Of a DNA stretch of 63,088 nucleotides, positions 8,473-17,116 are shown piece after piece. Each line of letters starts with the position of its first letter. Positions within the stretch are counted from its first letter, which is position 1. This DNA comes from Phycisphaerae bacterium (GTDB taxonomy: Bacteria > Planctomycetota > Phycisphaerae > SM23-33): assembly GCA_016782885.1 (NCBI GenBank), contig JADHXQ010000012.1, positions 1 to 63,088 of the forward strand. The letters are read 5' to 3'. The notes under the pieces are model-generated. The model was given only the letters and a program-made list of their open reading frames with translations, was not told the origin of the DNA and did not search any database. Made by a program: the position numbers and the translations under genes.

Positions 8473-10572
8473 ATGAAGACAACAGCACGGATTTGTTTGC
8501 TTATGCTGATCGCCGCCGGCGCGAGCGTCGCCCGCGCCGAGGCGCCGATCGACTTCAAGGATATCCTCTTCATCAAACGCCAGTTCCTCTCCGGCGGCGG
8601 TAATCACATGTGCGATCAGTATTTCGGGTTTCACGCCGTCCCGGGCGGCGGCGTGTTTGTCCTCGAAAACGCCTTCTCCGACAAGCCCGCCGTCCGCGAC
8701 GTCCTGAAAAACTCCCTCTGCCAAAACGGGCGGTTCAAGGGACGCAAGCTCCCTTCGGGCAGTTACCTCTCGCCCGATCTTTCATACGACGGCAAGACGA
8801 TACTCTTCGCCTTCACAGAGGCCGAAAAGACCCGCTACAAGTGGACGCCGAAAAGTACGTTTCACATCCTCAAGGTCAATGCCGATGGTTCCTCATTGAC
8901 CCAGCTCACCGACGGGGCGTGGAATGACTTCGACCCCTGCTGGATGCCCAACGGGCGCATACTCTTCAACTCCGAGCGCCGCGGCGGTTTCGGCCGCTGC
9001 CACGCACGCCCCGTACCGATCTACACCCTGCATACCATGAATCCCGACGGTAGCGATATCGTCTGCATCAGCCACCACGAGAGCAATGAATGGCATCCGA
9101 GCATCGACAACAACGGTATGATCGTCTACACCCGCTGGGACTACGTCGATCGCGGGTTCAACCAGGCGCACCATCCCTGGATAACTTCTCCAGACGGGCG
9201 AGACCCGCGCTCGATTCACGGGAACTTCAAGGAAAAACAGGGCGACAACCCGGTGATGGAACTGGACGTCAGGGCGATACCGGGGTCCAAGAGGTATGTC
9301 GCCACCGCCGCCGCCCATCACGGTCAGGCATACGGTTCGCTGATCATGATCGACCCGCAGGTCGCCGACGACAACAAAATGTCGCCGATCACCATTCTCA
9401 CCCCGGACGCCAAGTTCCCCGAAGCAAACACGGGCACCGGTAACGACCTGAAATACGCCTCCGCCTGGCCGCTCAGCGAGCGATACCATCTCTGCGTCTA
9501 CGATGAAAATGGAAACGCCCGGCGCGGAGGGAAGAACAATTTCGGTATCTGCCTCCTGGACGCCGAAACTCACGAAAAGAAGCTGCTGTACCGCGATCCG
9601 GCGATATCCTGCCTGAGTCCGATACCGCTGCGGGCGCGCAAGAAACCGCCCGTGATCCCCCACAGGACGGCCGTCGGAGAACCGTTGGCGCCGGGAAAAA
9701 AGTTCGATCCCGACGCCCGCAAGAACGCTCCGGCGACCGGTACGGTCGGTGTAATGAACGTTTACGACAGCACGCTGCCTTTCCCCAAAGGAACGAGAAT
9801 AAAGTATCTGCGAATCATGCACGTGCTGCCGAAGTCCACGCCGCACCACCACAAACCGCAAATCAGCTACGGCGTCGAGAAGTCGGCTCGCGCCGTCCTG
9901 GGCACCGTACCGGTGGAGGACGACGGCAGCGTGCTGTTCACGATGCCCGCGGGCAGGTCCGTGTTCTTCCAGGCGCTCGACGAGAACATGGAGGCGGTGC
10001 AGTCGATGAAGTCCGCCACCTACGTCCAGCCGGGCGAGCGGTTGTTCTGCACCGGTTGCCATGAACCGCAAAAGAAAACCGCGTCGATGGGCGCCAACGC
10101 GAAGGCCCTGCGCCGCAAACCGTCAATGATCACGCCCGACGTCGACGGATCCAATCCGTTCAGCTTCCCCCGCCTGGTGCAGCCGGTGCTCGAGAAAAAG
10201 TGCGTGCCCTGTCACGTGAAGGACCACAAGGACGCGAAGAAGAAACCGCCGGATCTGAGGAAGGGCGACTACCTCAAAGACAAGAGACACTGGTACACCT
10301 CGTACATCAACCTGCGAACCTATGCGTTCTACTACGGTCCGCTGGGCGGATATGACCGCTGGCTGCCCGCGGTTACCGTGCCGGGCAAGTTCGGCGCCAA
10401 GGCCTCCAAGCTCTACGCGATGCTGAAGAAGGGGCATCACGACGTGAAGCTGTCAAAACCCGAGATGCACCGGATCACCCTCTGGTTGGAATGCAACTCC
10501 GACTTCTTCGGCGCCTACGAGAACACAAAAGCACAAGCCGAAGGCAAAATCGTAACCCCCGCGCTGAACTAG
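8473..10572 (+). CDS. HzsA-like di-haem beta-propeller protein (paralogue 1)
   Basis: 699 aa, exported: signal peptide MKTTARICLLML followed by an AxA-type cleavage region. Residues about 25-400 form TolB/PD40-like propeller blades (for example QLTDGAWNDFDPCWMPNG, and the shared motif YTRWDY). Next comes a domain resembling the middle domain of hydrazine synthase alpha subunit, with LGTVPVEDDGS and FFQALDENMEAVQS. It ends at the first haem site CTGCHEP (near residue 526); a second site, CVPCH, lies near 577. The C-terminus has WLECNSDFFG, a signature found in all four paralogues of the window. An in-frame GTG at 8398 would extend the protein by 25 non-signal residues; the ATG at 8473 is preferred because AGGGAG lies six bases upstream. 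Likely a periplasmic electron-transfer partner of the preceding flavoprotein (inference); hydrazine synthesis is unlikely. Confidence 0.85.
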   Translation: MKTTARICLLMLIAAGASVARAEAPIDFKDILFIKRQFLSGGGNHMCDQYFGFHAVPGGGVFVLENAFSDKPAVRDVLKNSLCQNGRFKGRKLPSGSYLSPDLSYDGKTILFAFTEAEKTRYKWTPKSTFHILKVNADGSSLTQLTDGAWNDFDPCWMPNGRILFNSERRGGFGRCHARPVPIYTLHTMNPDGSDIVCISHHESNEWHPSIDNNGMIVYTRWDYVDRGFNQAHHPWITSPDGRDPRSIHGNFKEKQGDNPVMELDVRAIPGSKRYVATAAAHHGQAYGSLIMIDPQVADDNKMSPITILTPDAKFPEANTGTGNDLKYASAWPLSERYHLCVYDENGNARRGGKNNFGICLLDAETHEKKLLYRDPAISCLSPIPLRARKKPPVIPHRTAVGEPLAPGKKFDPDARKNAPATGTVGVMNVYDSTLPFPKGTRIKYLRIMHVLPKSTPHHHKPQISYGVEKSARAVLGTVPVEDDGSVLFTMPAGRSVFFQALDENMEAVQSMKSATYVQPGERLFCTGCHEPQKKTASMGANAKALRRKPSMITPDVDGSNPFSFPRLVQPVLEKKCVPCHVKDHKDAKKKPPDLRKGDYLKDKRHWYTSYINLRTYAFYYGPLGGYDRWLPAVTVPGKFGAKASKLYAMLKKGHHDVKLSKPEMHRITLWLECNSDFFGAYENTKAQAEGKIVTPALN

Positions 10573-10866
10573 CAGCCCGTTGAAGAAGTCGATTCTGCAT
10601 GCGAGCGGGTCTTGTCCGTCCTGGCGTCTTCGTCGTGACAAGGTGCATTTGGGACATGTTCCCGCGTTCGCCTCCAGGGTTGGATCGTTCTCCTCAAGAA
10701 CCATATAGTGTATTGGGGCGTATGAAATGTTATAGTAATGTTTCGGGATCGCCCCTGTGTCGGGTTGCGCATCTGCAATCCGGACTTTTGATCCGTGCGT
10801 GTGATCCGGTGTGGCCCGTGCATCCTGCGCGGGATTTTTTGAAATTGTTGTTTTCCCGGGAACCTT
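10573..10866. other. Intergenic region with possible dispersed repeat and sigma-gene promoter
   Basis: Just under 300 bases between the di-haem gene and the sigma factor gene, with no gene. The first 110 bases (about 10573-10690) look like a repeat-type element: they begin CAGCCCGTTGAAGAAGTCG, which resembles insertion-sequence or miniature-element ends, but no partner end is visible here. The second part holds the extended -10 element at 10728-10736. Confidence 0.35.
10728..10736 (+). promoter_or_regulatory. Extended -10 promoter element upstream of the ECF sigma gene
   Basis: TGTTATAGT (TGn followed by TATAGT) lies 131 bases before the sigma factor start. No good -35 is seen, which is tolerated in extended -10 promoters. 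A second TATAGT lies at 10704-10709. Confidence 0.35.
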
Positions 10867-11541
10867 GTGGCCAAGAGAGCGTCGAATAGTGTGGAAGGCG
10901 ATCGAGGCGTTAAAGGCGCCAAAGGCGGCGGAGATGGACGCAAGCCAATCGCCTTCGACGACGTGACTCTGGTGCGGAGATTCCGCCAGGGAGACATGGA
11001 ATCGTTTTCTCTGCTGGTGGCGAAGTACCAGGACCGGATTTACAACATGTTGCTCCGTATGTGCGGCCGAGCCGCCGATGCCGAGGAACTTGCCCAGGAG
11101 GCGTTCCTCCGCGCGATGGAACGCATCGGACAGTTTCACGGAAGGAGCAAGTTTTATACGTGGCTGTTCAGGATAGCGGCCAATTTGGCGATTTCACATA
11201 GAAGGCGAAGCGGACGAATCAAGTTCCATTCGCTGAGTGGACCCGAAGACGGCGACTCTCGTGGTGGCGATGCGCTTACTTCGCCCACGGCCGCCAGACG
11301 CCAGGTCGGACCGCAGGAAGCGGCGGTTGCTGCTGAGACGAATCAGCGTGTGATGATAGCCCTGAGCGAACTCGACGAAGAGTTTCGCCTGGTGATAGTT
11401 TTACGCGACATTGAAGAAATGGACTACGCGCAAGTGGCCGATGTTATGAATGTGCCCGTGGGCACCGTCAAAAGCCGCCTGCACCGTGCCAGGGCAATGT
11501 TGAGGGACAGGTTGAGAGGCCTGTTGGATGATTATGAGTGA
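10867..11541 (+). CDS. ECF-type RNA polymerase sigma-70 factor
   Basis: 224 aa. Region 2 (about residues 30-110) includes DRIYNMLLRMCGRAADAEEL and FYTWLFRIAANLAISHRRR, the core-binding and -10-recognition helices. Region 4 (about 160-215) ends in the helix-turn-helix ADVMNVPVGTVKSRLHRAR. No region 1 or 3 is present, as expected for an ECF factor. A roughly 30-residue basic N-terminal extension (KRASNS to GGDGRK) precedes region 2, and a polar insert lies between the regions near 120-155. The start is a GTG at 10867, with GGGAA about six bases upstream. The end overlaps the start of the next gene by 14 bases, the usual coupling of sigma and anti-sigma genes. Confidence 0.93.
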   Translation: MAKRASNSVEGDRGVKGAKGGGDGRKPIAFDDVTLVRRFRQGDMESFSLLVAKYQDRIYNMLLRMCGRAADAEELAQEAFLRAMERIGQFHGRSKFYTWLFRIAANLAISHRRRSGRIKFHSLSGPEDGDSRGGDALTSPTAARRQVGPQEAAVAAETNQRVMIALSELDEEFRLVIVLRDIEEMDYAQVADVMNVPVGTVKSRLHRARAMLRDRLRGLLDDYE

Positions 11542-13396
11542 AGACAGAGACAACATTAGAGAGTTGCTGTCGGCCTACATCGACGGTGAAGTCACCGGCG
11601 AGGAGTCCCGCTCCGTTGAGCAGGCAGTTGCCAAGGATCCCGAACTGGCCTTGGAACTGCACGAACTTACCGCCGCCAGGCGGCTTGTAATGGGCCTGGC
11701 GCGCCAGCGGGCGCCGCGAGGCTTCGTGCGAAAAGTGATGGCACGGGCCGAACGCAAACACCTTCTGGGCGACCACCAGGCCGGCGGGGCGTTTAGGGCC
11801 GCAAGATGGATCACTCTGGCAGTAGCTGCCGTGGTGCTTTTGGCTGCCGGAATCGGCATAATCGCCGTCAACATGCTCGGGACATCGCAGGGCCCGTCTC
11901 CCATAGCAAATCTGGACGATACTGACGGAAGTCTCGACGGACCGGGAGGTATAGGTTTCGACGATGGATCGCTGCATGGTAAGGACGGTGTCGACGGGAA
12001 GAAAATTGGCGCCAAGGCGGGAGTCGGTGACGCGGCCACCGAAGGCGGCAGGCTTGTTATTGCGGATGAGGCATTCGACTACGCGGTAGCCAACGCGAAG
12101 AACACGTCCATATATACTCACGATGTCAGCAACACGCTGGCGGTGTTGCACGAGACGTTCACTCGTAATGACGTCCTGCCTCTGGAACTTGAAGTGCCGA
12201 CTGTGGATTCCAAAGCCGCCGACAAGGGCGACCAGACGAAACAAGATGTCTCTCGCGGCGGGTTGAACTTCTATTACAACAAGAAGCAGGATACCGAACA
12301 GGTGCAGATCGTTGTCCTGGCCAGCAACACGGTGATCGAGCAGCTCAACGGCGATCTCGATAAGCTCGCCCGCGTTCAGAAGGTTTCCCAGGCCCCTGCG
12401 CCAGATTCTTACAAGGCCAGATCCGACCTTGGGTTTGTCGCCCGCCGGACCGGACCTCCTCGGGCTACGCGGAAAGATACCGATCCTTCGGGGCGCGATG
12501 AGGAAGGAATGGAGATAGCTCGCCTCGATAGGACCAAGGACGAGCCCGTGTCGGGCAAAGGTGCTGGGGTTCGAGCGAAAAGCAAGATGCCGGCAAAAGT
12601 TGTGACCGATCCGGGCGTTAGTAAGAAGGCTCCGGCCCCGGCTCCGGTTACGGTGGTTCCCGCTGCACCGAAAGTCGCCAAGCCGGTGGCGGCCCCGCAG
12701 ATATCCGGTGGTGCTGATGACGCCCGTTCGTCCGATATTGCGGCGGCAGAGGCACGGGGTGCAGCGACCGCAGGTTCCAATTTGGCTGCAAAGAGGGTTT
12801 CTCAAACAGGCAATGCGGCAACAGGCGATGTCCCGGAAACGACGCTCGACAATACTGCCGGGCAGAAGTCTGAATTTGCCGCCAAGGGCGGCAAGCCCAA
12901 GCCCAATGGCAAGTCCGCGCCCGGCAAGCCCGGCGAACTCGGGCTCGCCAAAGGGTCTGTTACCGGGCCGACGACCAGGCCTTCCGGGTCCGTGCAGGTA
13001 GCCGGTAGAGTTCAGGGAGTTTTCGCGGAAACCAACAACCGCGGTGAATTGGAGATTCTGTCGTCTCAGATAGCCAAGGAGCAGAAGAGCGGAGAGTCCG
13101 ACAAGCAACTTGAGAAGCAATACAGCAAGCTCAATAGCGCATTCCGCCAGCAGATATTGAACGATGACCTCCGCCGCAACGTGCAGTCCCAGCAGGCCAG
13201 GGGCGTTAACATTCAGGCGCTGGTTATCAACATAAACCGCCGCAGCCTCGGACGCTTCGGAAAATCTGCCGCCACAGGCGGTGTTCTGCTGCGCGACGGC
13301 GGGGCTCTCTCAAGGCCCCGCGCCGCCACTACATCAGCGCCGGTTTCCGAGTCGACCACGCAACGGGCCGCCCGGCAGGTTGACACGAGCAGATGA
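11528..13396 (+). CDS. Transmembrane anti-sigma factor-like protein with long extracytoplasmic part
   Basis: 622 aa. The N-terminal 60 residues (LLSAYIDGEVTGEE to MGLARQRAP) look like an anti-sigma domain, but the HxxxCxxC zinc residues are absent. One transmembrane helix follows (about 93-115). Beyond it are about 500 periplasmic residues: a folded-looking stretch at about 170-300 (FDYAVANAKNTSIYTHDVSN), a long Ala/Pro/Lys-rich linker at 300-490, and a charged helical stretch at 500-585 (SQIAKEQKSGESDKQLEKQY). It starts at an ATG inside the sigma gene; a second ATG at 11534 would also work. By position and topology it should hold the ECF factor at the membrane and release it on an envelope signal; the signal is unknown. 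The long C-terminus is unusual for an anti-sigma factor and may be the sensor. Confidence 0.75.
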   Translation: MIMSEDRDNIRELLSAYIDGEVTGEESRSVEQAVAKDPELALELHELTAARRLVMGLARQRAPRGFVRKVMARAERKHLLGDHQAGGAFRAARWITLAVAAVVLLAAGIGIIAVNMLGTSQGPSPIANLDDTDGSLDGPGGIGFDDGSLHGKDGVDGKKIGAKAGVGDAATEGGRLVIADEAFDYAVANAKNTSIYTHDVSNTLAVLHETFTRNDVLPLELEVPTVDSKAADKGDQTKQDVSRGGLNFYYNKKQDTEQVQIVVLASNTVIEQLNGDLDKLARVQKVSQAPAPDSYKARSDLGFVARRTGPPRATRKDTDPSGRDEEGMEIARLDRTKDEPVSGKGAGVRAKSKMPAKVVTDPGVSKKAPAPAPVTVVPAAPKVAKPVAAPQISGGADDARSSDIAAAEARGAATAGSNLAAKRVSQTGNAATGDVPETTLDNTAGQKSEFAAKGGKPKPNGKSAPGKPGELGLAKGSVTGPTTRPSGSVQVAGRVQGVFAETNNRGELEILSSQIAKEQKSGESDKQLEKQYSKLNSAFRQQILNDDLRRNVQSQQARGVNIQALVININRRSLGRFGKSAATGGVLLRDGGALSRPRAATTSAPVSESTTQRAARQVDTSR

Positions 13397-13457
13397 GGCC
13401 TCAGATCGGCGCCCCCGCCCATCGCCTCCGCCCCCGCTAAAAAAAAACTTTGAAACC

Positions 13458-13487
13458 TTGAACCTCACGTGCGAAATCACGTATTAT
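13458..13487 (+). promoter_or_regulatory. Promoter candidate for the ABC export operon
   Basis: TTGAAC at 13458-13463 and TATTAT at 13482-13487 are 18 bases apart. This would give a leader of about 125 bases before the ATP-binding protein gene. A partly palindromic ACGTGCGAAATCACGT lies between the two boxes and could be an operator. Confidence 0.5.
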
Positions 13488-13617
13488 ACGCGACCCGTGC
13501 CGAGGCGTTCTCCAGTCGGTGCGGCGGTGTATTCGGCCTGCGGGCGTTGCTTTGACCCTGTTTGGTTCTACCGAGATGGGGACCTGGAGATAACATCCGG
13601 AAGTAACCTCTATATAT

Positions 13618-14376
13618 ATGGAAAAGAAAACGATGCACCTGATCGAAATTAAGGAATTACGAAAGGCTTTCGGGCCAATCGTTGCCGTCGACGGAATATC
13701 GTTTACCGTCGACAAAGGCGACGTGCTGGGCTTTCTTGGCCCGAATGGCGCTGGAAAGTCCACGACGATGAAGATGTTGAGCGGCTTCCTGCCGCCGGAC
13801 GGCGGGACTGCCAGCGTCAACGGGCACGATATCATAACCGACTCCATTGCTGTCCGCAGATCGATGGGTTATTTGGCGGAGAATGCGCCGGCCTACGATG
13901 AAATGTCGGTTCTGGGCATGTTGAAGTTCGTTTGCGAGGCTCGCGGTATCAAGTCCTCCGCCCGCAGGCAGGCGATCGACAGGGTGGCTGTGAGTTGTGC
14001 CATTACCGGTGTGATGCATCAGCTTGTCGGTACGCTGTCGAAAGGGTATCGCCGGCGTCTGGGCCTGGCACAGGCATTGGTGCATGACCCGGACGTGCTG
14101 ATCCTCGACGAACCCACCGACGGTCTGGACCCCAACCAGAAATATGAGGTTCGCAAGCTGATCATGGGTATGGCCTCGGAGAAGTGCATTATTATCTCCA
14201 CGCACATCCTGGAAGAGGTTGAAGCCATCTGTAATCGGATAATCATAATCAGCGATGGCCGGATACTCGTCGACGAGACCGCCGAATCGCTAATGGCCAA
14301 ACACGGCGGTACGCTGGACCAGACTTTCCGCGAGCTTACCGGATCTGTGTCCCAGGTGAAGGGAGGCGCCTCATGA
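13618..14376 (+). CDS. ABC transporter ATP-binding protein (GldA-like)
   Basis: 252 aa cytoplasmic ATPase of an ABC-2 type exporter. Walker A GPNGAGKST (about residues 41-49), signature LSKGYRRR (about 140-147), Walker B LILDEPTDGLDP (about 160-171) and the switch histidine in STHILEEVE (about 194) are intact. The best family match is the GldA/CcmA-like group that pairs with ABC-2 permeases. Starts at 13618 or 13633 (M6) are both possible; the GGAAAAG between them would serve the second. The stop overlaps the permease start by four bases (ATGA), so subunits are made in fixed ratio. It is the first gene of a four-gene operon to 18508. Confidence 0.93.
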   Translation: MEKKTMHLIEIKELRKAFGPIVAVDGISFTVDKGDVLGFLGPNGAGKSTTMKMLSGFLPPDGGTASVNGHDIITDSIAVRRSMGYLAENAPAYDEMSVLGMLKFVCEARGIKSSARRQAIDRVAVSCAITGVMHQLVGTLSKGYRRRLGLAQALVHDPDVLILDEPTDGLDPNQKYEVRKLIMGMASEKCIIISTHILEEVEAICNRIIIISDGRILVDETAESLMAKHGGTLDQTFRELTGSVSQVKGGAS

Positions 14377-15104
14377 ACGGATTTACGAGTGTTTTCAAGC
14401 GTGAGTTGAAGGCCTACTTCTCCACGCCGGTGGCGTACGTATTCATGGTGGTGTTCCTGGTGTTGAGCGGATCGCTTACGTTCCGGGACGGTTTCTTCCA
14501 GATGCGTCAGGCATCGATGCGGGTGTTCTTCAGCAACATTCCGATACTGTTTATCTTCCTTGTCCCGGCGATCGCGATGAGGTTGTGGTCCGAGGAGCGT
14601 CGCAGTAACTCGATAGAACTGCTGTTTTCGCTGCCCATCACGACAGCGCAGGCGGTTATGGGCAAGTTTCTTGCCGCGTGGTCCGTTCTGGTGTTGGCTT
14701 TGGCGCTGACCTTCCCGATGGTAATGACGGTGGCTTATCTCGGCGATCCGGACTGGGGGCCGATCATTACCGGGTACGTGGGCAGCGTGTTGCTTGCCGG
14801 CGCCTATCTTGCGATCGGCAGCTTCTTTTCGATCCTTACGCGGAGCCAGGTTATCGCCTTCGTTCTGGGCGTTGCGTCTTGTGGAATAATCTTCCTTCTG
14901 GGCAGTCCGAGTGTAATGTCGGGCATGTCGAGCTTTGCCCCGATAGGATTTGTCGAGGCGATGGAATCCCTGTCGTTCCAGACGCGGTTCGAGTCGATTC
15001 AGCGGGGCGTAATCGAGTTGCGGGACCTCCTGTTCTTCATACTGCTGATTGCTGGTTGGATATGGGCGAACATAATACTGCTTGAGGAAAGGAGGGCTGC
15101 ATAA
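14373..15104 (+). CDS. ABC-2 type transporter permease (GldF-like)
   Basis: 243 aa inner-membrane protein with six predicted transmembrane helices (about residues 20-40, 55-75, 92-120, 132-155, 160-180 and 218-238). Its N-terminal segment, FKRELKAYFSTPVAYVF, is typical of GldF/NosY-type permeases. It forms the membrane part of the exporter with the ATPase upstream. It is tightly packed: four-base overlap with the gene before and one-base overlap (TAATG) with the gene after. Confidence 0.92.
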   Translation: MNGFTSVFKRELKAYFSTPVAYVFMVVFLVLSGSLTFRDGFFQMRQASMRVFFSNIPILFIFLVPAIAMRLWSEERRSNSIELLFSLPITTAQAVMGKFLAAWSVLVLALALTFPMVMTVAYLGDPDWGPIITGYVGSVLLAGAYLAIGSFFSILTRSQVIAFVLGVASCGIIFLLGSPSVMSGMSSFAPIGFVEAMESLSFQTRFESIQRGVIELRDLLFFILLIAGWIWANIILLEERRAA

Positions 15105-17113
15105 TGAAAACCACTATACGGCTTATACTTGCCTTGATATTCGTGGGTGTGATCTCGATCTCCGCGGTGCTGCTTTCGAGAAAAGGCGTCGGCGGAGCAC
15201 AGGTCGATTTTACCAGCGGCGGACTGTACACGCTCTCTGATGGCACCAAGAGCATCCTGGGCAAGCTGAATCAGACTATTACGCTGAAACTCTACTACGC
15301 TCGAGTTGCGGCCATGAAGGGCCCCGACCAGATCCGTTTCTGGAATAACTACTACCTGTACGTTCGCGATCTGCTGGAGGAATACACCAGACTCTCCGGC
15401 GGAAAGATCAAACTCGAACTGATCGATCCCCGCACATACAGCGCCGACGAGGAAGAGGCCATCCGCAACGGAATCAAGCGTTTCCCGATATCCGACGACG
15501 AGAGCTTTTACTTCGGTATGCTGGCGACTACGGAGCTGGGCAAGGATGATGTGATCGAGTTCTTCGAGCCTAATCGCCAGGAACTTGTGGAATACGATGT
15601 CTCGAAGATCATTTCGTCGCTGATGCAGCGCAAGAAGCGCAAGATCGGGATTGTGTCGTCCCTGCCGGTCATGGGTCCGGCCAACATGTCGCCTTACATG
15701 ATGCAGATGATGCGGATGCAGGGCAGGCAACCGGACCCGCCGTGGACAATCACCAGGCAAATGCAAATTGACTACGAAGTCCAGAGCCTCAAGCTCGACA
15801 CCCACGAAGTGCCCGACGATATCGATTTTCTTATGGTCATTCACCCCAAGAATCTCGATCAGAAGGCGAGATTCGCTATCGACCAGTTCGTCATGAAGGG
15901 TGGAAAGTTGATGGTCTTTGTCGATCCGCATTGCCTGGCCGACAGGCCCCCGCGGGACCCCAGGAATCCTTATGCCGGACTGAGTCACCATGCCGGTTCA
16001 GACCTGAACAACCTGTTGATCAATTGGGGCGTGGTGGTCGCCACAAAGAAAATCGCGGTAGACCGCGCAGTGGCGACCAAGACAGGGCGTCCGCCTCAGG
16101 CGTTCCTTCCGTACCTGACGTTGAATTCCGAATGCGTAAACGCTTCCGAGGCTATGGTCGCCAAGATCAATGACGTCAGGATGCTTTTCGCCGGCGCCAT
16201 AAGCAGGCATGGCGGATACTCGACGTTCAGACCGCTGCTGTCGACCACGAAAACCGGCAGCACCTGGCTTCCGAAAGATGCGACATCGCTGAACATGCCG
16301 GACGCTCAGAAGATCCAGAAGGAAGTCAGGGATGGAACCGAACCGGTGGTCCTGGCCTGCCTGCTGACCGGAAAGTTTACAACCAACTTTCCCACCGGTA
16401 TCGAGGTCGAACGGGACGGCGCAGACGACGAAACCCCCGATACCCAACCGGCTACCACGCGACCGGCGACGACCCAACCGGCAACGACTCAACCGGCGAC
16501 GACCCAACCTAAAGACAAGACCAAGCGTATCGAACCAGTCAAGGAATCCGCTGAAGGAGCGATGGTGCTTGTCGTTTCGGACGTTGACATCTTGACCGAC
16601 ATGTTGTGCTATGACAGGTCATTCTTCGGTATGGCGCAGTCCGGGAGCAACGTCCCGTTCGTCCTTAACGCCCTGGAGTTCCTCTCGGGTTCGAAGGACC
16701 TGATCTCGATCCGTTCCCGAGGCCGGTTCAGCAGGCCGTTTACGGTTGTGGACGAGATAGAGCGGGAGACCGACCGCCAGACGCAGGAAGAAATCGACGC
16801 GGTCAACGCCAAGATCAAGGGCTACCAGAGCGAACTCGACGCCTTGGGCAAGAAGAGTGGTTCCGAGCAGGACGCCGCCGTGCTGCAAGAGGCGGTTCTG
16901 GCCAAGAGGCGGCAGATTGAAGCCGACATAACCGCCGCAAACCGCCAACTGCGCGACCTGAAGAGTATCCGGCGCGAGAAGGTTGAAGCGCTGGAGTTTA
17001 AACTTAAGATTTACAACATAGCCGCCGCTTCGGCGATATTGCTGTTGATTGCGATTCTATTGTGGCTGTTCCGATATTTCCGAGCAAAACATTATGCGGC
17101 ACAAAGGGCATAA
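15104..17113 (+). CDS. GldG-family ABC-exporter-associated periplasmic protein
   Basis: 669 aa. An N-terminal transmembrane helix (about 7-25) and a C-terminal one (about 636-656) anchor a large periplasmic domain. Residues about 30-300 match the GldG/IntG-like module (YTLSDGTKSILGKLNQTITLKLYY; VHPKNLDQKARFAIDQFVMKGGKLMVFVDPH). A coiled-coil stretch precedes the final helix (about 545-625). Near residues 445-470 a TTRPATTQP-type tandem repeat forms a flexible linker. GldG-like proteins are obligate partners of GldA/GldF; in Bacteroidetes they support gliding motility and secretion, while the role in planctomycetes is not known. Its 1-base overlap with the permease supports a joint complex. 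Confidence 0.88.
   Translation: MKTTIRLILALIFVGVISISAVLLSRKGVGGAQVDFTSGGLYTLSDGTKSILGKLNQTITLKLYYARVAAMKGPDQIRFWNNYYLYVRDLLEEYTRLSGGKIKLELIDPRTYSADEEEAIRNGIKRFPISDDESFYFGMLATTELGKDDVIEFFEPNRQELVEYDVSKIISSLMQRKKRKIGIVSSLPVMGPANMSPYMMQMMRMQGRQPDPPWTITRQMQIDYEVQSLKLDTHEVPDDIDFLMVIHPKNLDQKARFAIDQFVMKGGKLMVFVDPHCLADRPPRDPRNPYAGLSHHAGSDLNNLLINWGVVVATKKIAVDRAVATKTGRPPQAFLPYLTLNSECVNASEAMVAKINDVRMLFAGAISRHGGYSTFRPLLSTTKTGSTWLPKDATSLNMPDAQKIQKEVRDGTEPVVLACLLTGKFTTNFPTGIEVERDGADDETPDTQPATTRPATTQPATTQPATTQPKDKTKRIEPVKESAEGAMVLVVSDVDILTDMLCYDRSFFGMAQSGSNVPFVLNALEFLSGSKDLISIRSRGRFSRPFTVVDEIERETDRQTQEEIDAVNAKIKGYQSELDALGKKSGSEQDAAVLQEAVLAKRRQIEADITAANRQLRDLKSIRREKVEALEFKLKIYNIAAASAILLLIAILLWLFRYFRAKHYAAQRA
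16440..16510 (+). repeat. 15-bp coding tandem repeat (Thr-Gln-Pro-Ala-Thr linker)
   Basis: About four imperfect copies of a 15-base unit similar to CAACCGGCGACGACC lie within the GldG-like gene and encode TQPAT/TRPAT units. Such a repeat can change length by slippage without breaking the frame. Similar T-x-P linkers occur in the protease at 54998 and the sulfatase at 27149. Confidence 0.7.
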
Positions 17114-17116
17114 GCG

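Noticed and set aside
8473-10572. Annotation as hydrazine synthase
   Set aside because: Only the alpha-subunit fold is shared; key haem-site residues and the partner subunits are missing, and the neighbourhood is glycan-related.
11468-13120. 550-codon open frame antisense to the anti-sigma gene
   Set aside because: Composition and lack of domains mark it as a shadow; the coupled plus-strand gene follows the sigma factor in a standard arrangement.
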